This document shows positions 24,529-34,988 of a stretch of 64,000 nt of DNA, piece by piece. The position numbers were made by a program, and so were the translations under genes. This DNA comes from Oscillospiraceae bacterium (lineage in GTDB: Bacteria; Bacillota; Clostridia; Oscillospirales; Ruminococcaceae), in contig JAFXZM010000020.1 of NCBI GenBank assembly GCA_017541275.1, forward strand, positions 1 to 64,000, read 5' to 3'. The notes under the pieces are model-generated. The model was not told where the DNA came from. It was given only the letters and a program-made list of their open reading frames with translations, and searched no databases. Every line of letters begins with the position of its first letter. The stretch's first letter is position 1.

Positions 24529-25734
24529 TTATCCTGCATTTGTCGTTTCTGTCACTTCCGTATTCTGCGCTTCAAACCACGCGGCGGCTGCCGTGTCCTC
24601 GGGTATTTCATCGAGATTGCAGAAAAACAGGATATCGCTGTTTTTTCTGCCGCCGGTCGAGCCGGTCTTGATGCCGGAGGGGTGATTATAGGTCTGTCCC
24701 AGAAAAACGACCTCTGAGGAGCTTCCGCCGTCCATATTATATCCCTCCTGCACGCCGAGCCCGAACATGATCTCTGCGAATTCCGCGACGGAAACGCCGT
24801 CAGAGTAGCCCGGCTGCCGGCCGTCCACCTGCACAAAGCAGTAGTGGCCGGGCTCGAAATAGCCGATGCCGCTGCGCGGATGCAGATCCGTATAGGTTGA
24901 GCCACTGAAGCCGGACATCTGCACGCCGTCCTTGACCAGACCCGGCGCAAAGGATGTTGTCTGCCAGATGTTCGCGACCTGCTCCGGCATCAGCGCACGG
25001 TATTCGGCATCCGTCAGCACATCCATGACGCCGTCCTGATAGATCACGGCGACCTCTGCGCGTGCGGTATCGCGGTACATAACGCCGTTGCGGCAGGTGA
25101 TGCCGTTGCTGCGGATCTCGCAGTAATCGCAGTTGATAGCAAGAACGGCATTGTTGTCCTCCGCCATTTTTGAGATGGATTCGAGCTGTGCGCTGCCCTT
25201 TTCGGGGAAGGTTCCCTTTGCAAAGGCACCGCGGAGCGAACGGATATCCCGCACATAGACATCGGCGACCACATAGGACACTGTGCGGTTTGTGAAGAAC
25301 TCAACACCCGTGAGCATCTGCTTCAGATAACGCATCAGGCGATTCGTGTCAGCAAGCGTCACATTGCCGTCATTGTCGCAGTCGGCATTGAGCATGCCCT
25401 CCGCACTCAAATCCGCCGGTGCATCCTCAGCGAGCAGCCGGCAGCTCAGCACGGCATCCGTGATATCGACAGTCTGATCGTGATTGACGTCGCCGTTGAG
25501 GCGGCCGATAAAATGGCGGCTGAGCTGAATATTGAGATCGTGGCTCTGATAGCTGTCCGCAGTTGTGTTGACGGTGCCTTCCTCCGAAAACTTTTCCGGC
25601 CATTTCCACGCAAAGCCCTCCGGGTCATATTCATGCAGAGCGGCATTTCCTGTATCTGCGGCTGCGCGCTGTCCGCAGCCGGTCAGCAGCAGCATTGCCG
25701 CTGCCGCGCAGGCTCGAATCCTGCTGAATCGCAT
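24529..25734 (-). CDS. Dockerin-containing lipoprotein with phosphodiester glycosidase (NAGPA) domain
   Basis: A lipoprotein signal (AAAAMLLLTGC, Cys about residue 20) is followed by a dockerin: DVNHDQTVDITDAVLSCRLL and DCDNDGNVTLADTNRLMRYL (about 80-140) form the two calcium-binding repeats. The C-terminal ~250 residues belong to the phosphodiester glycosidase/NAGPA fold, with AINCDY, FVQVDGRQPGYSDGVSVAEFA and the signature YNMDGGSSSEVVF. Members hydrolyse glycan phosphodiesters or act on polysaccharides; the substrate is unknown. A membrane-tethered protein carrying a dockerin is unusual, because dockerins normally serve free enzymes. ATG 25734 is chosen for AAAGGA upstream and the signal peptide. 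It follows the GH9 cellulase gene and is probably co-regulated. Confidence 0.88.
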   Translation of the reverse strand: MRFSRIRACAAAAMLLLTGCGQRAAADTGNAALHEYDPEGFAWKWPEKFSEEGTVNTTADSYQSHDLNIQLSRHFIGRLNGDVNHDQTVDITDAVLSCRLLAEDAPADLSAEGMLNADCDNDGNVTLADTNRLMRYLKQMLTGVEFFTNRTVSYVVADVYVRDIRSLRGAFAKGTFPEKGSAQLESISKMAEDNNAVLAINCDYCEIRSNGITCRNGVMYRDTARAEVAVIYQDGVMDVLTDAEYRALMPEQVANIWQTTSFAPGLVKDGVQMSGFSGSTYTDLHPRSGIGYFEPGHYCFVQVDGRQPGYSDGVSVAEFAEIMFGLGVQEGYNMDGGSSSEVVFLGQTYNHPSGIKTGSTGGRKNSDILFFCNLDEIPEDTAAAAWFEAQNTEVTETTNAG

Positions 25735-25770
25735 ACTTGCCAATCCTTTCCAAAATACGGTGCAGAACGA

Positions 25771-25806
25771 TTCAGACAGCATCCGTGAAGCCGGATACTG
25801 TCTGAA
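25771..25806. terminator. Hairpin between the GH9 and NAGPA-dockerin genes
   Basis: TTCAGACAG (25771-25779) pairs with CTGTCTGAA (25798-25806), continued after one mismatch by ATCCG/CGGAT. No T run follows on the minus strand, so it may attenuate or stabilise mRNA rather than terminate. Confidence 0.55.
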
Positions 25807-25822
25807 CCAAACTGCTGCTGTT

Positions 25823-28501
25823 TTATTTGCTGAGTGCGGTAATTTTGATTTTACCCGCAAGATAGTTCATGATTTTTGTGAGGTCATTTGCATCTGTCGC
25901 GCCGTCATGCGTGACATCCGCGTTCAGCTTGCCCTGCTCGCTCACATCGGTATCCTTCAGGGTATTGTCATCGCCCACGATACGTGCGAGCAGCACAGCG
26001 TCCATGATATTGACCTCGCCGTTGCAGTCCACATCGCCGTACATTACCTTGTCCGTAGGCTCAACGACAGGCGAATCATCCGGGCCGACTCCCTGCGGAT
26101 CAATGCCCCAGACCTGCTGTCCCTCGACATACATCGTGAGCTTGTCATAGTAAACCGGAGCGACATTCAGCGAAACACCGAGCTCTTTTGCGGTCTTGAG
26201 ATCACCGCGGCTGTAGTCGTTTGTCGGATCCCAGATGAAGGTGTACTCATCGTTCTGCACATCGTCCATGATCGCGAACTGGAACTGAAGCGGGCCGTAG
26301 AACTTATAGTCCGGCCATGTCATCTCGACATAGCAGCCGCCCTTGTCGTCATACTGCACGATCTCGGTCGTGACCTGATATTCGCCGTTGGAATCGGACT
26401 TCATGGTATCGTAGTCGATACGCACCTTCAGGTCATCCACAGAGCCGTTGTTTGCGAGCACCTCAGAGATATCGAAGTAGTAGCGCACCTTGATCTCATC
26501 GAGGTAGCGCGGCGGACGCTGGGTCTTGTTGCAGATTTCGACCAGCACCTGCGTTGCCATGTTGTCCTCCTGACCGATCGCGGCCTTCAGGGTGAATTCC
26601 TGCATTTCGTCGTCGGTCTTGTAGCTGGATTCGAGCGGGGGGAAGTTTTCCTCCGGCTTCATATCCGCCGTGCCGTAGAGGTCGTAGAGACCGGCGCATG
26701 CGCCGACGAATGCGGCATTGTAGTCAACCGCGACTTCGTTGTAGATATAGTCCTTTGTGAGGTCACGGTGCCAGTCAATGGCATCCGGGCCGCCGACCAG
26801 CGCACCCCAGAGGACATGCGTCTGATCTGCCGGGTGATCCATGTTGAGGTCCAGCGAGCCGTGTGCCGCACGGTGATGCGGGTGCGAGGCTGCGGTATCG
26901 GAATAGCCGACGATATAGGGTCTGTTCATCGGGTTTTTGCCCATGATGTATTCCATCTGACCCTCTGCCCAGTCGGAGAAGGTTTTATCGCCGGTTTCCT
27001 TGGCATAGACGCAGGCGCAGAGCTGGAATGCGGTATCATAGCGGGCAGAGCCGTAGTCATTCAGCATTCCGAAGCCAGCGGGTGTTTTCGCCAGGAAAGC
27101 GCCGTCGCAGTCCGGAAGGTCTTTGATTTCCTCGGCGGTAATCTTGGTTTCCCAGATTTTGTCATCAAGGCCGAACTTCTTGTGCGAGGTGACAGCAGGA
27201 GGCAGACCCTTTGCCGCCGCCGCATCGTTTTCGGTCATGCCCGACCAGAACTCAAGATTCCAGCGGAAGATGTACCAGTCGCGGGAAATATTGGTGATCG
27301 GCGCGAGCTTTGCGAACACGCCGCCCCAGACGGTATCCCAGCAGTGTACCCAGATATTCTGCCAGCAGTTGCCGGTGTCCTTGATAATGCGCTTCATATA
27401 GCCGGTATAGGGGTGAGCGCCCATTTCGCCGGAAATTTCCGTGTCAACGTGAATGATTGCGTCGATGTACTTATCATAGGCCTCCTGCTGCTTGGAGGCA
27501 TCCTTGTCAACCGTGCACTCATAGAGCCAGACTGCTGCCCAGGCGAGCTCGTCGTAGTCATAGCTGGAGGTATAGAAGCCGCCGTCATAGCCCAGCGACA
27601 GCACCTTCAGGCCCTCGTCCTCGGCGTGGGTCTCGACCGCGAAATCGTAGAGTGCATAAGCACCCTTGAGGCATTCCTCAGCGAATTCGGGCTCAGTATC
27701 CTTGAAATTGAGATAGGAGATCGCGAGCGCGGCAGCCGTTCCGGCACACATGTCAGAAGCCGGCGTTTCGGTTGTCGCAAGGTAGGCAGGTCTGCCGAAA
27801 TCCAGCAGATGCTCACCCTGAAGCTCCGGTGTAATCCAGTAATTGTGGTCGCACTTGCCCTCGCCGACCTGATAGACATAGGCGAGGATCGAGCCGTCCT
27901 CATTGTAGTAGATCGACTTCAGGTAGAAGTCGCAGAAGGCGTGGAGAATCTGCTCGATATGCGCGGCCTGGCCGGTTTTCTCGTAGGCATCGCGGAATTC
28001 GTAGTAGCCCCAGCCCAGTGTCGAGGCGGCATAGGAGCCGGGCAGGCAGAATTTCACATGGTCGCCCGCATCGTGCATGCCGCCCTCACAGTCAATGCAG
28101 CCGTCGCCGTCCGGGTCAAGGATATCCTTGTGCTCTGCGATCCATTCATCGGAGACATTCACGCCGATCGGAATGGATTTTTTGCTTTCGTTGTCCCAGT
28201 GTGTCAGCGGAATGGCAGCGTCCTCCATATGGCAGTCGCCGCGCCATTCGAGGTTTCCGGTTCTGGTGCCGCACTTGTTCGCGTCGTAGAAGTAGATTGA
28301 ATATTGCAGTGCCTTCGCAAAATTCACCTCTACGTCGTCATAGGAGAAGCTCGCGGGATCGGGGAACACCTTGTCTTTGTCATCGACCTTTCCCGGATCC
28401 TCACCTGCATCCGCAGCCGCGCTCAGCATCATGGCGCCTGACATCATTGCAGAAAGGCAGATACACAGCCCTCTGCGCACCCATTTTTTTGATTGCTTCA
28501 T
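25823..28501 (-). CDS. Glycoside hydrolase family 9 cellulase with CBM3 and dockerin
   Basis: Secreted endo- or processive cellulase of the cellulosome. A signal peptide (about 1-30) leads to the GH9 catalytic domain (about 50-640): DAGDHVKF holds the paired Asp base, HPHHRAAHGSLD the conserved His/Arg region, and YNEVAVDYNAAFVGACAGL the catalytic acid Glu. A CBM3-like module (about 655-800, LVEICNKTQRPPRYLDEIKVRYYFDIS) follows; in its 3c form it helps feed the chain into the active site. The C terminus is a dockerin, GDVDCNGEVNIMDAVLLARIV and ADVTHDGATDANDLTKIMNYL (about 818-885). No N-terminal Ig domain is present, so it is the GH9-CBM3c architecture. A scaffoldin is not encoded in this window. 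Confidence 0.96.
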   Translation of the reverse strand: MKQSKKWVRRGLCICLSAMMSGAMMLSAAADAGEDPGKVDDKDKVFPDPASFSYDDVEVNFAKALQYSIYFYDANKCGTRTGNLEWRGDCHMEDAAIPLTHWDNESKKSIPIGVNVSDEWIAEHKDILDPDGDGCIDCEGGMHDAGDHVKFCLPGSYAASTLGWGYYEFRDAYEKTGQAAHIEQILHAFCDFYLKSIYYNEDGSILAYVYQVGEGKCDHNYWITPELQGEHLLDFGRPAYLATTETPASDMCAGTAAALAISYLNFKDTEPEFAEECLKGAYALYDFAVETHAEDEGLKVLSLGYDGGFYTSSYDYDELAWAAVWLYECTVDKDASKQQEAYDKYIDAIIHVDTEISGEMGAHPYTGYMKRIIKDTGNCWQNIWVHCWDTVWGGVFAKLAPITNISRDWYIFRWNLEFWSGMTENDAAAAKGLPPAVTSHKKFGLDDKIWETKITAEEIKDLPDCDGAFLAKTPAGFGMLNDYGSARYDTAFQLCACVYAKETGDKTFSDWAEGQMEYIMGKNPMNRPYIVGYSDTAASHPHHRAAHGSLDLNMDHPADQTHVLWGALVGGPDAIDWHRDLTKDYIYNEVAVDYNAAFVGACAGLYDLYGTADMKPEENFPPLESSYKTDDEMQEFTLKAAIGQEDNMATQVLVEICNKTQRPPRYLDEIKVRYYFDISEVLANNGSVDDLKVRIDYDTMKSDSNGEYQVTTEIVQYDDKGGCYVEMTWPDYKFYGPLQFQFAIMDDVQNDEYTFIWDPTNDYSRGDLKTAKELGVSLNVAPVYYDKLTMYVEGQQVWGIDPQGVGPDDSPVVEPTDKVMYGDVDCNGEVNIMDAVLLARIVGDDNTLKDTDVSEQGKLNADVTHDGATDANDLTKIMNYLAGKIKITALSK

Positions 28502-28548
28502 TCTACAATCGCCCCTTTACAGTTTTTTGTTTTTACTTCAAATCCCCA

Positions 28549-29766
28549 TTAAATGAAGTCATCGGAAACCCGTCGGATCACCTCCAGACACATTCTGCTG
28601 TTATGATAAGGGCATTTCCAGAGGCCGGCCATATCGCATTCCGGGCGCGGTGTTCCGTCTGTATTTATTTCGGAAAACCACTCACCGCCCGGACGCCGGT
28701 CGATCTGATATGCCTTTATGCTGTCCCACAGCGTCAGTGTGCCGGAAATGAACCTGTCTGCTGCGGCGCTGTCCTTTTTGAGCAGCTCCGCAGTTTTTGC
28801 GGCATTCAGGAAGCCGAGCACACCCTCCGCCTGAACCCACCAGACCCGGGTTTTGTCGATGTCCTGCATGAACCGCTCATTATAGAGAGCGCCGTCCCTG
28901 AACGCCGCCTCATAAACATGATTCGCAAGGGTATAGTCCAGCGTGCGGAACTCCGCCGTGACGCGCTTTTTTCCGAGGCAGTCACAGGCGTGATCGAGCA
29001 GCCAGCTTGCTTCAATGTCATGTCCGTAGGAATGCAGATCGCCCAGCAGCGAGAGATTCCCGTCAAAGAACACGCCGAGCATACGCTCATCCGGCTGATA
29101 GATCTCATCGGCAATGAGCCGCAGCAGCTTGTGCAGTGCCTCGCCGATATAGGCATATTTTGTAACGCGATAGAGCTCTGCATAGGCCTCGATCAGATGC
29201 AGCGTGGTATTCATGGTCTTTGCAGCATGGAGGTCATGCTCGGAGAGATGATCGTTTTCGAGCGGCAGCCAGTTCTCGGTGAACGCTTCGATATAGCCGC
29301 AGCGCTGTGCAAAACGCTCCTCAATGCAGTCGAACGCCTTGAGGGCGAGCGCCAGCGCATCGCGGTCGCCGGCGGCCTCGGAGTAGAGCGTCAGGCCGTA
29401 GATGCAGAACGCGCTGCAATAGGCATATTTATTCGTTTCAAAGGGCTTTCCGTCGGCCGTCATCGACCAGTAGAAGCCGCCGTGCTCCATATCCCATGCC
29501 TGCTGCAAAAAGTCGCAGGCATGTCTTGCAGCTTCGAGATACTGCGGCTCCCGGAACCGCAGATATGCGGCTGAAAACGTCCACAGAATCCGCGCATGCA
29601 GGATAATACCCTTTGGGGCATCCCGATGCAGCGTCAGAGCGTGCGTCACCTGTCCGAAGAATCCGCCGCGCGGATCGCGGAGATTCATCCAGAAGGGTAG
29701 GATATGGTCCCGGAGCTCCTGCTCACATTCTGCAGCGAGTGTTTTCAGCGAATCCTGCCTGTTCAT
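28549..29766 (-). CDS. Cellobiose 2-epimerase (AGE family)
   Basis: Converts cellobiose to 4-O-glucosyl-mannose in the cytoplasm, entering the mannobiose/cellobiose phosphorolysis route known from Ruminococcus albus. The (alpha/alpha)6 barrel is shown by [40 protein letters not shown], the His-rich [21 protein letters not shown], and [12 protein letters not shown] near residue 248, which contain the catalytic histidines. 405 aa matches. The ATG overlaps the secA stop codon (ATGA), so translation is coupled to secA; no separate promoter is visible. It lies directly next to the GH9 cellulase gene. Other AGE-family epimerases (GlcNAc) are possible but less likely in this setting. Confidence 0.92.
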   Translation of the reverse strand: MNRQDSLKTLAAECEQELRDHILPFWMNLRDPRGGFFGQVTHALTLHRDAPKGIILHARILWTFSAAYLRFREPQYLEAARHACDFLQQAWDMEHGGFYWSMTADGKPFETNKYAYCSAFCIYGLTLYSEAAGDRDALALALKAFDCIEERFAQRCGYIEAFTENWLPLENDHLSEHDLHAAKTMNTTLHLIEAYAELYRVTKYAYIGEALHKLLRLIADEIYQPDERMLGVFFDGNLSLLGDLHSYGHDIEASWLLDHACDCLGKKRVTAEFRTLDYTLANHVYEAAFRDGALYNERFMQDIDKTRVWWVQAEGVLGFLNAAKTAELLKKDSAAADRFISGTLTLWDSIKAYQIDRRPGGEWFSEINTDGTPRPECDMAGLWKCPYHNSRMCLEVIRRVSDDFI

Positions 29767-32507
29767 TTTTTCATTCCGCAGCAGAATTTATACTTTTTTC
29801 CGCTGCCGCAGGGGCAGGGCTCATTCGGGCCGACCTTTTTCTTGGAGACTGCCTGTCTGGTGAAGCTGCCGTCGCCGGCGCCTGCATTGGGCGCATCGGG
29901 CTTGGCGACCTGCTCACGCTCAGGAATCTTGTTTTCCGGCAGCTTGATGGTCAGCAGCACGCGCACGGTGTCCTCACGGATTGCCTCGACCATTTCATCG
30001 AACATCTCGAAGCCCTCATAGCGGTATTCGACGACCGGATTCTTCTGGCCGTAGCCGCGCAGACCCATGCCGCGCTTCAGCTCATCCATATTGTCGATAT
30101 GTGCCATCCACTTGGTATCGACGATCCGCAGCAGCACGACGCGCTCCAGCTCACGGAGCTGATCGTGGCCGATTGCCTTTTCGCGCATTGCATAGACAGC
30201 GAGCGTGCGGTCTGTCAGCATTTTGATGATTTCATCGCGCTCGGTCTTGTTGACCTGCTCGTCATCCCAGTCGAAGTCCTCCGGAACGGTAATCCAGTCC
30301 ATGAAATACTCTCTCAGGCCGACCAGATTCCAGCTTGACTTATCGAGCTCATCGGGCAAATAGTGGCAGACCTCGCCGAGAATGAGCTTTTTAATCATAT
30401 CGGTGATATAGGCATGGAGGTCCTTGCCGTCGAGCACCTCAGCGCGCTGGCCGTAGATGATCTCTCTCTGTGCGTTCATGACGTCATCGTAATTGAGGAC
30501 GTTCTTACGGGTTGCGAAGTGCATGCCCTCGACCTTTTTCTGACAGGATTCGATAACCTTGGACATCATTTTGCTTTCGATCGGGGTATTTTCATCGACC
30601 TTCAGGGTTGCCATCATGCGCTCCAGGCGGTCGCCCGCAAAAATGCGCATGAGGTTATCCTCCACGGAGAGGAAGAAGCGGCTCTCGCCCTCATCGCCCT
30701 GACGGCCGGAACGGCCGCGGAGCTGGTTGTCGATACGGCGGGACTCATGGCGCTCGGTGCCGAGGATGAACAGGCCGCCGGCCTTTTTGACATCGACCGC
30801 CTTCTCCTTGACCTCAGCATTGTATTTGTCATACAGTGAGCGGTATACCTCACGGGCATTGAGGATTTCCTCATCATCGGTATCGGCATAGCCGACCGCC
30901 TCCGTAATGATATCCTCGGGGATCTCACGCTTGCGCATTTCGGCTTTTGCGAGGAATTCAGCATTTCCGCCGAGCATGATATCGGTACCGCGTCCCGCCA
31001 TGTTGGTCGCGATCGTCACGGCGCCGAGCTTTCCGGCCTGCGCAACGATTTCCGCTTCCTTGGCGTGATATTTCGCATTCAGCACCTCATGCTTGATGCC
31101 GCGGCGCTTGAGCATTTCGGAGAGGCGCTCCGACTTTTCGATAGAGACCGTACCGACCAGCACGGGCTGACCCTTCTTGTGGCACTCGACGATCTGGTCG
31201 ATGATCGCGGCATACTTTGCCTTTTCGGTGCGGTAGACATAGTCAGGCTGGTCGATGCGGATGACCGGCTTATTGGTCGGGATCGAGATGACGTCGAGCT
31301 TATAGATTTCGCGGAACTCGTCCTCCTCGGTCATAGCCGTACCGGTCATGCCGGAGAGCTTCTTGTACAGTCTGAAATAATTTTGGAAGGTAATGGTTGC
31401 GAGCGTCTTGGATTCATTCTTGACCTTGACGCCCTCCTTCGCCTCGATTGCCTGATGCAGACCGTCGTTATAGCGTCTGCCCATCATCAGGCGGCCGGTA
31501 TTCTCGTCAACGATGATGATTTCGTCATCCTTCACGACATAGTCCGTGTCGAGGTGCATGATGCCGTGCGCCTTCAATGCCTGATTGACATGGTGGAGCA
31601 ACGTCATATTCTCGACGTCCATGAGGTTTTCGACATGGAAATACTGCTCAGCCTTTTTGACGCCGCGTCTGGTGATGGTTGCGGTCTTGGCTTTTTCGTC
31701 GATGATGTAATCAGCATCCTCATAGGCCTCATCCTGGTCCTCCTTGTCGTCTGTTTCGACGACCGTGACCGGAGTGAGGGTTCTGGCGAAGCGGTCAGCC
31801 TGCTCATAGAGCTCGGTAGACTTATCGCCGCGGCCGGAGATGATGAGCGGGGTTCTCGCCTCGTCGATGAGAATGGAGTCAACCTCGTCCACGATTGCGA
31901 AGTTCGGCGCACGCTGCACGCGGTCTTTTTTATAGGTGACCATATTGTCACGCAGATAATCGAAGCCCATTTCATTGTTTGTGCCGTAGGTGACATCGCA
32001 GTTATAGGCCGCTCTGCGCTCATCGTTGTTGAGGTCATGGATGATGCAGCCGACGGTCAGGCCGAGGAAGCGGAGCACCTTGCCCATTTCGTCGGACTGT
32101 GTCTTTGCGAGGTAGTCGTTGACGGTAACGACATGCACGCCGTCGCCGCTGAGGCCGTTCAGGTAGGAGGCAACACAGGCGACCAGTGTTTTACCTTCAC
32201 CGGTTCTCATTTCCGCGATTCTGCCCTGATGGAGCACGATCGCGCCGATGATCTGCACGGGGAAGGGCTTTTTGCCGAGCACGCGGTCAGCGGCCTCGCG
32301 CACGGTAGCCAGTGCCTCGACCATAATATCGTCGAGGGTTTCGCCGTTTTCGAGCCGTTCCTTGAATTCCTTGGTTTTTGCCTTCAGCGCCGCATCGGAA
32401 AGGCCCTGATATTCCTCATCCAGATCAAGCACCTTTTTCTTGATCGGTTCAATTTTGTTAAGCTCCTTCTCGCTGTACGAGCCGAAAATCCTGTTCAGTA
32501 TTCCCAT
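29763..32507 (-). CDS. secA: Preprotein translocase ATPase SecA
   Basis: Motor of the Sec export pathway at the cytoplasmic membrane. [11 protein letters not shown] (Walker A, about 99), the DEAD-type [20 protein letters not shown], SATxx-like motifs such as [13 protein letters not shown] and [15 protein letters not shown] are all intact. The C terminus has the zinc-binding [13 protein letters not shown] motif that contacts SecB and ribosomes. 914 aa is typical. ATG 32507 is the start, behind a rather weak site (AAGGCGG). A promoter lies at 32589-32617. Its stop overlaps the cellobiose 2-epimerase start. Confidence 0.98.
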   Translation of the reverse strand: MGILNRIFGSYSEKELNKIEPIKKKVLDLDEEYQGLSDAALKAKTKEFKERLENGETLDDIMVEALATVREAADRVLGKKPFPVQIIGAIVLHQGRIAEMRTGEGKTLVACVASYLNGLSGDGVHVVTVNDYLAKTQSDEMGKVLRFLGLTVGCIIHDLNNDERRAAYNCDVTYGTNNEMGFDYLRDNMVTYKKDRVQRAPNFAIVDEVDSILIDEARTPLIISGRGDKSTELYEQADRFARTLTPVTVVETDDKEDQDEAYEDADYIIDEKAKTATITRRGVKKAEQYFHVENLMDVENMTLLHHVNQALKAHGIMHLDTDYVVKDDEIIIVDENTGRLMMGRRYNDGLHQAIEAKEGVKVKNESKTLATITFQNYFRLYKKLSGMTGTAMTEEDEFREIYKLDVISIPTNKPVIRIDQPDYVYRTEKAKYAAIIDQIVECHKKGQPVLVGTVSIEKSERLSEMLKRRGIKHEVLNAKYHAKEAEIVAQAGKLGAVTIATNMAGRGTDIMLGGNAEFLAKAEMRKREIPEDIITEAVGYADTDDEEILNAREVYRSLYDKYNAEVKEKAVDVKKAGGLFILGTERHESRRIDNQLRGRSGRQGDEGESRFFLSVEDNLMRIFAGDRLERMMATLKVDENTPIESKMMSKVIESCQKKVEGMHFATRKNVLNYDDVMNAQREIIYGQRAEVLDGKDLHAYITDMIKKLILGEVCHYLPDELDKSSWNLVGLREYFMDWITVPEDFDWDDEQVNKTERDEIIKMLTDRTLAVYAMREKAIGHDQLRELERVVLLRIVDTKWMAHIDNMDELKRGMGLRGYGQKNPVVEYRYEGFEMFDEMVEAIREDTVRVLLTIKLPENKIPEREQVAKPDAPNAGAGDGSFTRQAVSKKKVGPNEPCPCGSGKKYKFCCGMKK

Positions 32508-32588
32508 TACATAACCGCCTTTTCATTACTCTGGCAAGCACACAGCCGCCGGGCAGAACACCCGATCTGTGCGATTCCATACATATTC

Positions 32589-32617
32589 AGTTTACTATAT
32601 CTTGCGCAATTTGTCAA
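32589..32617 (-). promoter_or_regulatory. Promoter of secA
   Basis: On the minus strand TTGACA (32612-32617), 17 bases, TAAACT (32589-32594). Confidence 0.7.
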
Positions 32618-32654
32618 TACTTTGGTGCGAAAAACTGTAAATTTGCCGGCCTGT

Positions 32655-33644
32655 TCAGTCTGTATCGGACTTTGCGGGGGCATCGCCGGCTTCGGGCGCA
32701 CCGTGCAGCCACTCCTCGATCAGATATTTGGGTCTGGCCTTGGTTTCGAGGTAGATTTTTCCGATATATTCGCCGATGACGCCGATCGCGAGGAGCTGCA
32801 GCCCGCCGATTGCCCAGATCGAGAACACCGTGGACGTCCAGCCCGCGACGGTATGTCCCGTGAGGTGCCGGATCAGCGAATAGATGAGAATGAAAAAGCT
32901 CGCGAGGAAGATGCCGATGCCGAGCGAGGTGATGAGCCGGATGGGCCGGACTGAGAGGGAGGTGATGCCCTGCGCGGCAAATGCGAGCATCTTCCGCAGC
33001 GGATATTTCGATTCACCGGCAAAGCGCTCACCGCGCTCGTAGAACACCTGTGCGGAGCGGTAGCCGATCATCGGGACCATGCCGCGCAGGAACAGATTGA
33101 CCTCTTTGAATTCCGAAAGCCCCTCCAGAGCGCGGCGGCTCATCAGGCGGAAATCCGCGTGATCCTCGACCATTTCAACGCCCATATGCTTCATGATTTT
33201 ATAGAAGCCGCGTGCGGTTGTGCGCTTAAAGAAGGTATCGGTGCTGCGCTGACTGCGCACGCCGTAGACGATATCGTTTCCCTCATCGAATTTGGCGAGC
33301 ATTTCGTCGATTGCCTCGATGTCGTCCTGGAGGTCGGCGTCGAGCGAGATTGCCGCATCGCAGAGACCCTTTGCCTGCATCAGCCCGGCAAAGAGCGCAT
33401 TCTGATGCCCCTCATTGCGGGAGAGCTTGATGCCGTCGAACATCAGCGGGAGCTTTTCGTGCAGCTTTTCGATGATTTTCCACGTTCTGTCCTTTGAGCC
33501 GTCATCGACAAAGATGATGCGGCTCTCATCAGAAATTATATCAGCTTTCTGAAGCTGTTTCATTTTTTTGTGAAGGCGCTTAGCCGTTTCCGGCAGGACG
33601 GCCTCCTCGTTAAAGCAGGGTACCACAAGATAAATTGTATTCAT
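32655..33644 (-). CDS. GtrB-like polyprenyl-phosphate glycosyltransferase
   Basis: Family 2 glycosyltransferase with two C-terminal membrane helices, the architecture of GtrB/DPM1 enzymes that load a hexose onto undecaprenyl phosphate for wall or surface glycans. VPCFNEEAVLPET starts the GT-A fold, VDDGSKDRT binds the nucleotide, and SLDADLQDD contains the DxD metal site (about residue 101). Helices run at about 232-258 and 270-292. 329 aa is normal. GGAGG precedes ATG by 11 bases. It is the third gene of a galK-murD-gtrB run, 18 bases after murD. Confidence 0.9.
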   Translation of the reverse strand: MNTIYLVVPCFNEEAVLPETAKRLHKKMKQLQKADIISDESRIIFVDDGSKDRTWKIIEKLHEKLPLMFDGIKLSRNEGHQNALFAGLMQAKGLCDAAISLDADLQDDIEAIDEMLAKFDEGNDIVYGVRSQRSTDTFFKRTTARGFYKIMKHMGVEMVEDHADFRLMSRRALEGLSEFKEVNLFLRGMVPMIGYRSAQVFYERGERFAGESKYPLRKMLAFAAQGITSLSVRPIRLITSLGIGIFLASFFILIYSLIRHLTGHTVAGWTSTVFSIWAIGGLQLLAIGVIGEYIGKIYLETKARPKYLIEEWLHGAPEAGDAPAKSDTD

Positions 33645-33662
33645 GCTGAAGTGTTCCTCCGG

Positions 33663-34988
33663 TTATTCCTTTGCAAGTGTCTGAAAATGCTCGCCGCGCT
33701 TTTCAAAGTTCTGATAAACGTTATAGCTTGCGGCCGCAGGCGAGAGCAGGCAGATTTTGCCCGGCGCGGTAATTTTTTTCGCAAGCGCGACTGCCTCCGG
33801 CAGTGCATCCGCATAGGAGAGGCGCGGCCGGAGCACATCGGGCGCCTCGCTCATGATGCGTTTTCCGGAATCCGACATCAGAATGATATGCGGAACGGGT
33901 GACTGTACCAGATAATCCAGAAGCGGCTGATAGGAAATGCCTCTGTCCATGCCGCCGATCAGCACGGTATCGGTGTCGGGCAGGCTGCTGAGCGCCTGAA
34001 TACAGGTCTCGCAGGCCGTCGAGATCGAATCGTCGTACCAGCGGATGCCGTGGAATGTTCCGACCGGCGAGAGGCGGTGCGGGAGCGGCTGAAAGCTCTG
34101 AATGCCCCGCAGAATTTCCGCGGACGGGACACCTAGCCGCCTTGCAAGCGCAAATACGACAGCGCAGTTGCAGCGGTTGTGAACGCCGGTCAGTGCCATA
34201 TCATCCGGCAGGCGAAGCGTTTCTCCGCGGTATTGTGCCGTATCGCCGTTCAGCAGCGTCACATCGGCGTCCGGGGCATCCTTCTCAAAGCGGATGACTT
34301 CTGCTTTGCAGTCCCCTTCCGCCGGAAGTCCGGGCTGCCCGCAGAGCAGAAAATCGCCCGGCTGCTGATTCCGGTAGATATTTTCCTTGCAGAATGCGTA
34401 ATATTCAAATGTGCCGTAGTGGTCGAGGTGCTCCTCATAGAGATTGAGGAACACGGCGGTTTTCGGCGATACATGACAGTATTCGAGCTGGTGTACACCG
34501 ATCTCCGTCACGATGACGGTTTCCGGCGTAATCTGCTCATAGAGCTCCGCAGTCGGGATGCCGATATTTCCGCCGAGCACCGACGGCACGCCGGCCGTTT
34601 GCAGCACATGGTACAGCAAAGATGACGTTGTGGACTTGCCCTTTGTGCCGGTGATGCCGATGATCTGACTGCGGTAGGCGGTGAGGAACAGCTCAGTCAG
34701 CGAGGTCACGCGGCAGGGAAGCTGTTCCGGCCTGTGGCCGTCCGTCAGGACGATGCCGGGGCTTTTGAAAACGATGTCATAATCCCGCATCGCATCCTGA
34801 TAGTCTGCGCCGGTGTGCAGCGAAACGCCGTCCGGCGCATCGGCGATCTCCTTTGCATCGGCAATGCCGAGCGCAGCATAGCCGCCGACCTGCATCAGCC
34901 GTTTGCAGAGTGCTCTGCCCTCTCTGCCGTAGCCGAGCAGCAGCACGCGCCTGTCAGCGGCAGTATCCTTCAGTAATTTCAGCAGCAT
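33663..34988 (-). CDS. murD: UDP-N-acetylmuramoyl-L-alanine--D-glutamate ligase
   Basis: Cytoplasmic peptidoglycan enzyme adding D-glutamate to UDP-MurNAc-L-Ala. The Rossmann N terminus VLLLGYGREGRAL, the ATP loop GITGTKGKSTTSSLL (about 110-124), NLYEEHLDHYGT and GVHNRCNCA are Mur ligase motifs in order. 441 aa is normal. The ATG at 34988 lies inside the end of galK (10-base overlap) behind GGAAGGAG, so translation is coupled; the frame extends further upstream but without a ribosome site. The coupling of murD to a galactokinase is unusual. Confidence 0.96.
   Translation of the reverse strand: MLLKLLKDTAADRRVLLLGYGREGRALCKRLMQVGGYAALGIADAKEIADAPDGVSLHTGADYQDAMRDYDIVFKSPGIVLTDGHRPEQLPCRVTSLTELFLTAYRSQIIGITGTKGKSTTSSLLYHVLQTAGVPSVLGGNIGIPTAELYEQITPETVIVTEIGVHQLEYCHVSPKTAVFLNLYEEHLDHYGTFEYYAFCKENIYRNQQPGDFLLCGQPGLPAEGDCKAEVIRFEKDAPDADVTLLNGDTAQYRGETLRLPDDMALTGVHNRCNCAVVFALARRLGVPSAEILRGIQSFQPLPHRLSPVGTFHGIRWYDDSISTACETCIQALSSLPDTDTVLIGGMDRGISYQPLLDYLVQSPVPHIILMSDSGKRIMSEAPDVLRPRLSYADALPEAVALAKKITAPGKICLLSPAAASYNVYQNFEKRGEHFQTLAKE

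Noticed and set aside
25565..28300. 911-codon open frame on the plus strand
   Set aside because: It is the exact antisense of the GH9 cellulase gene, without ribosome site or recognisable domains; long shadow frames are expected in G+C-rich genes.
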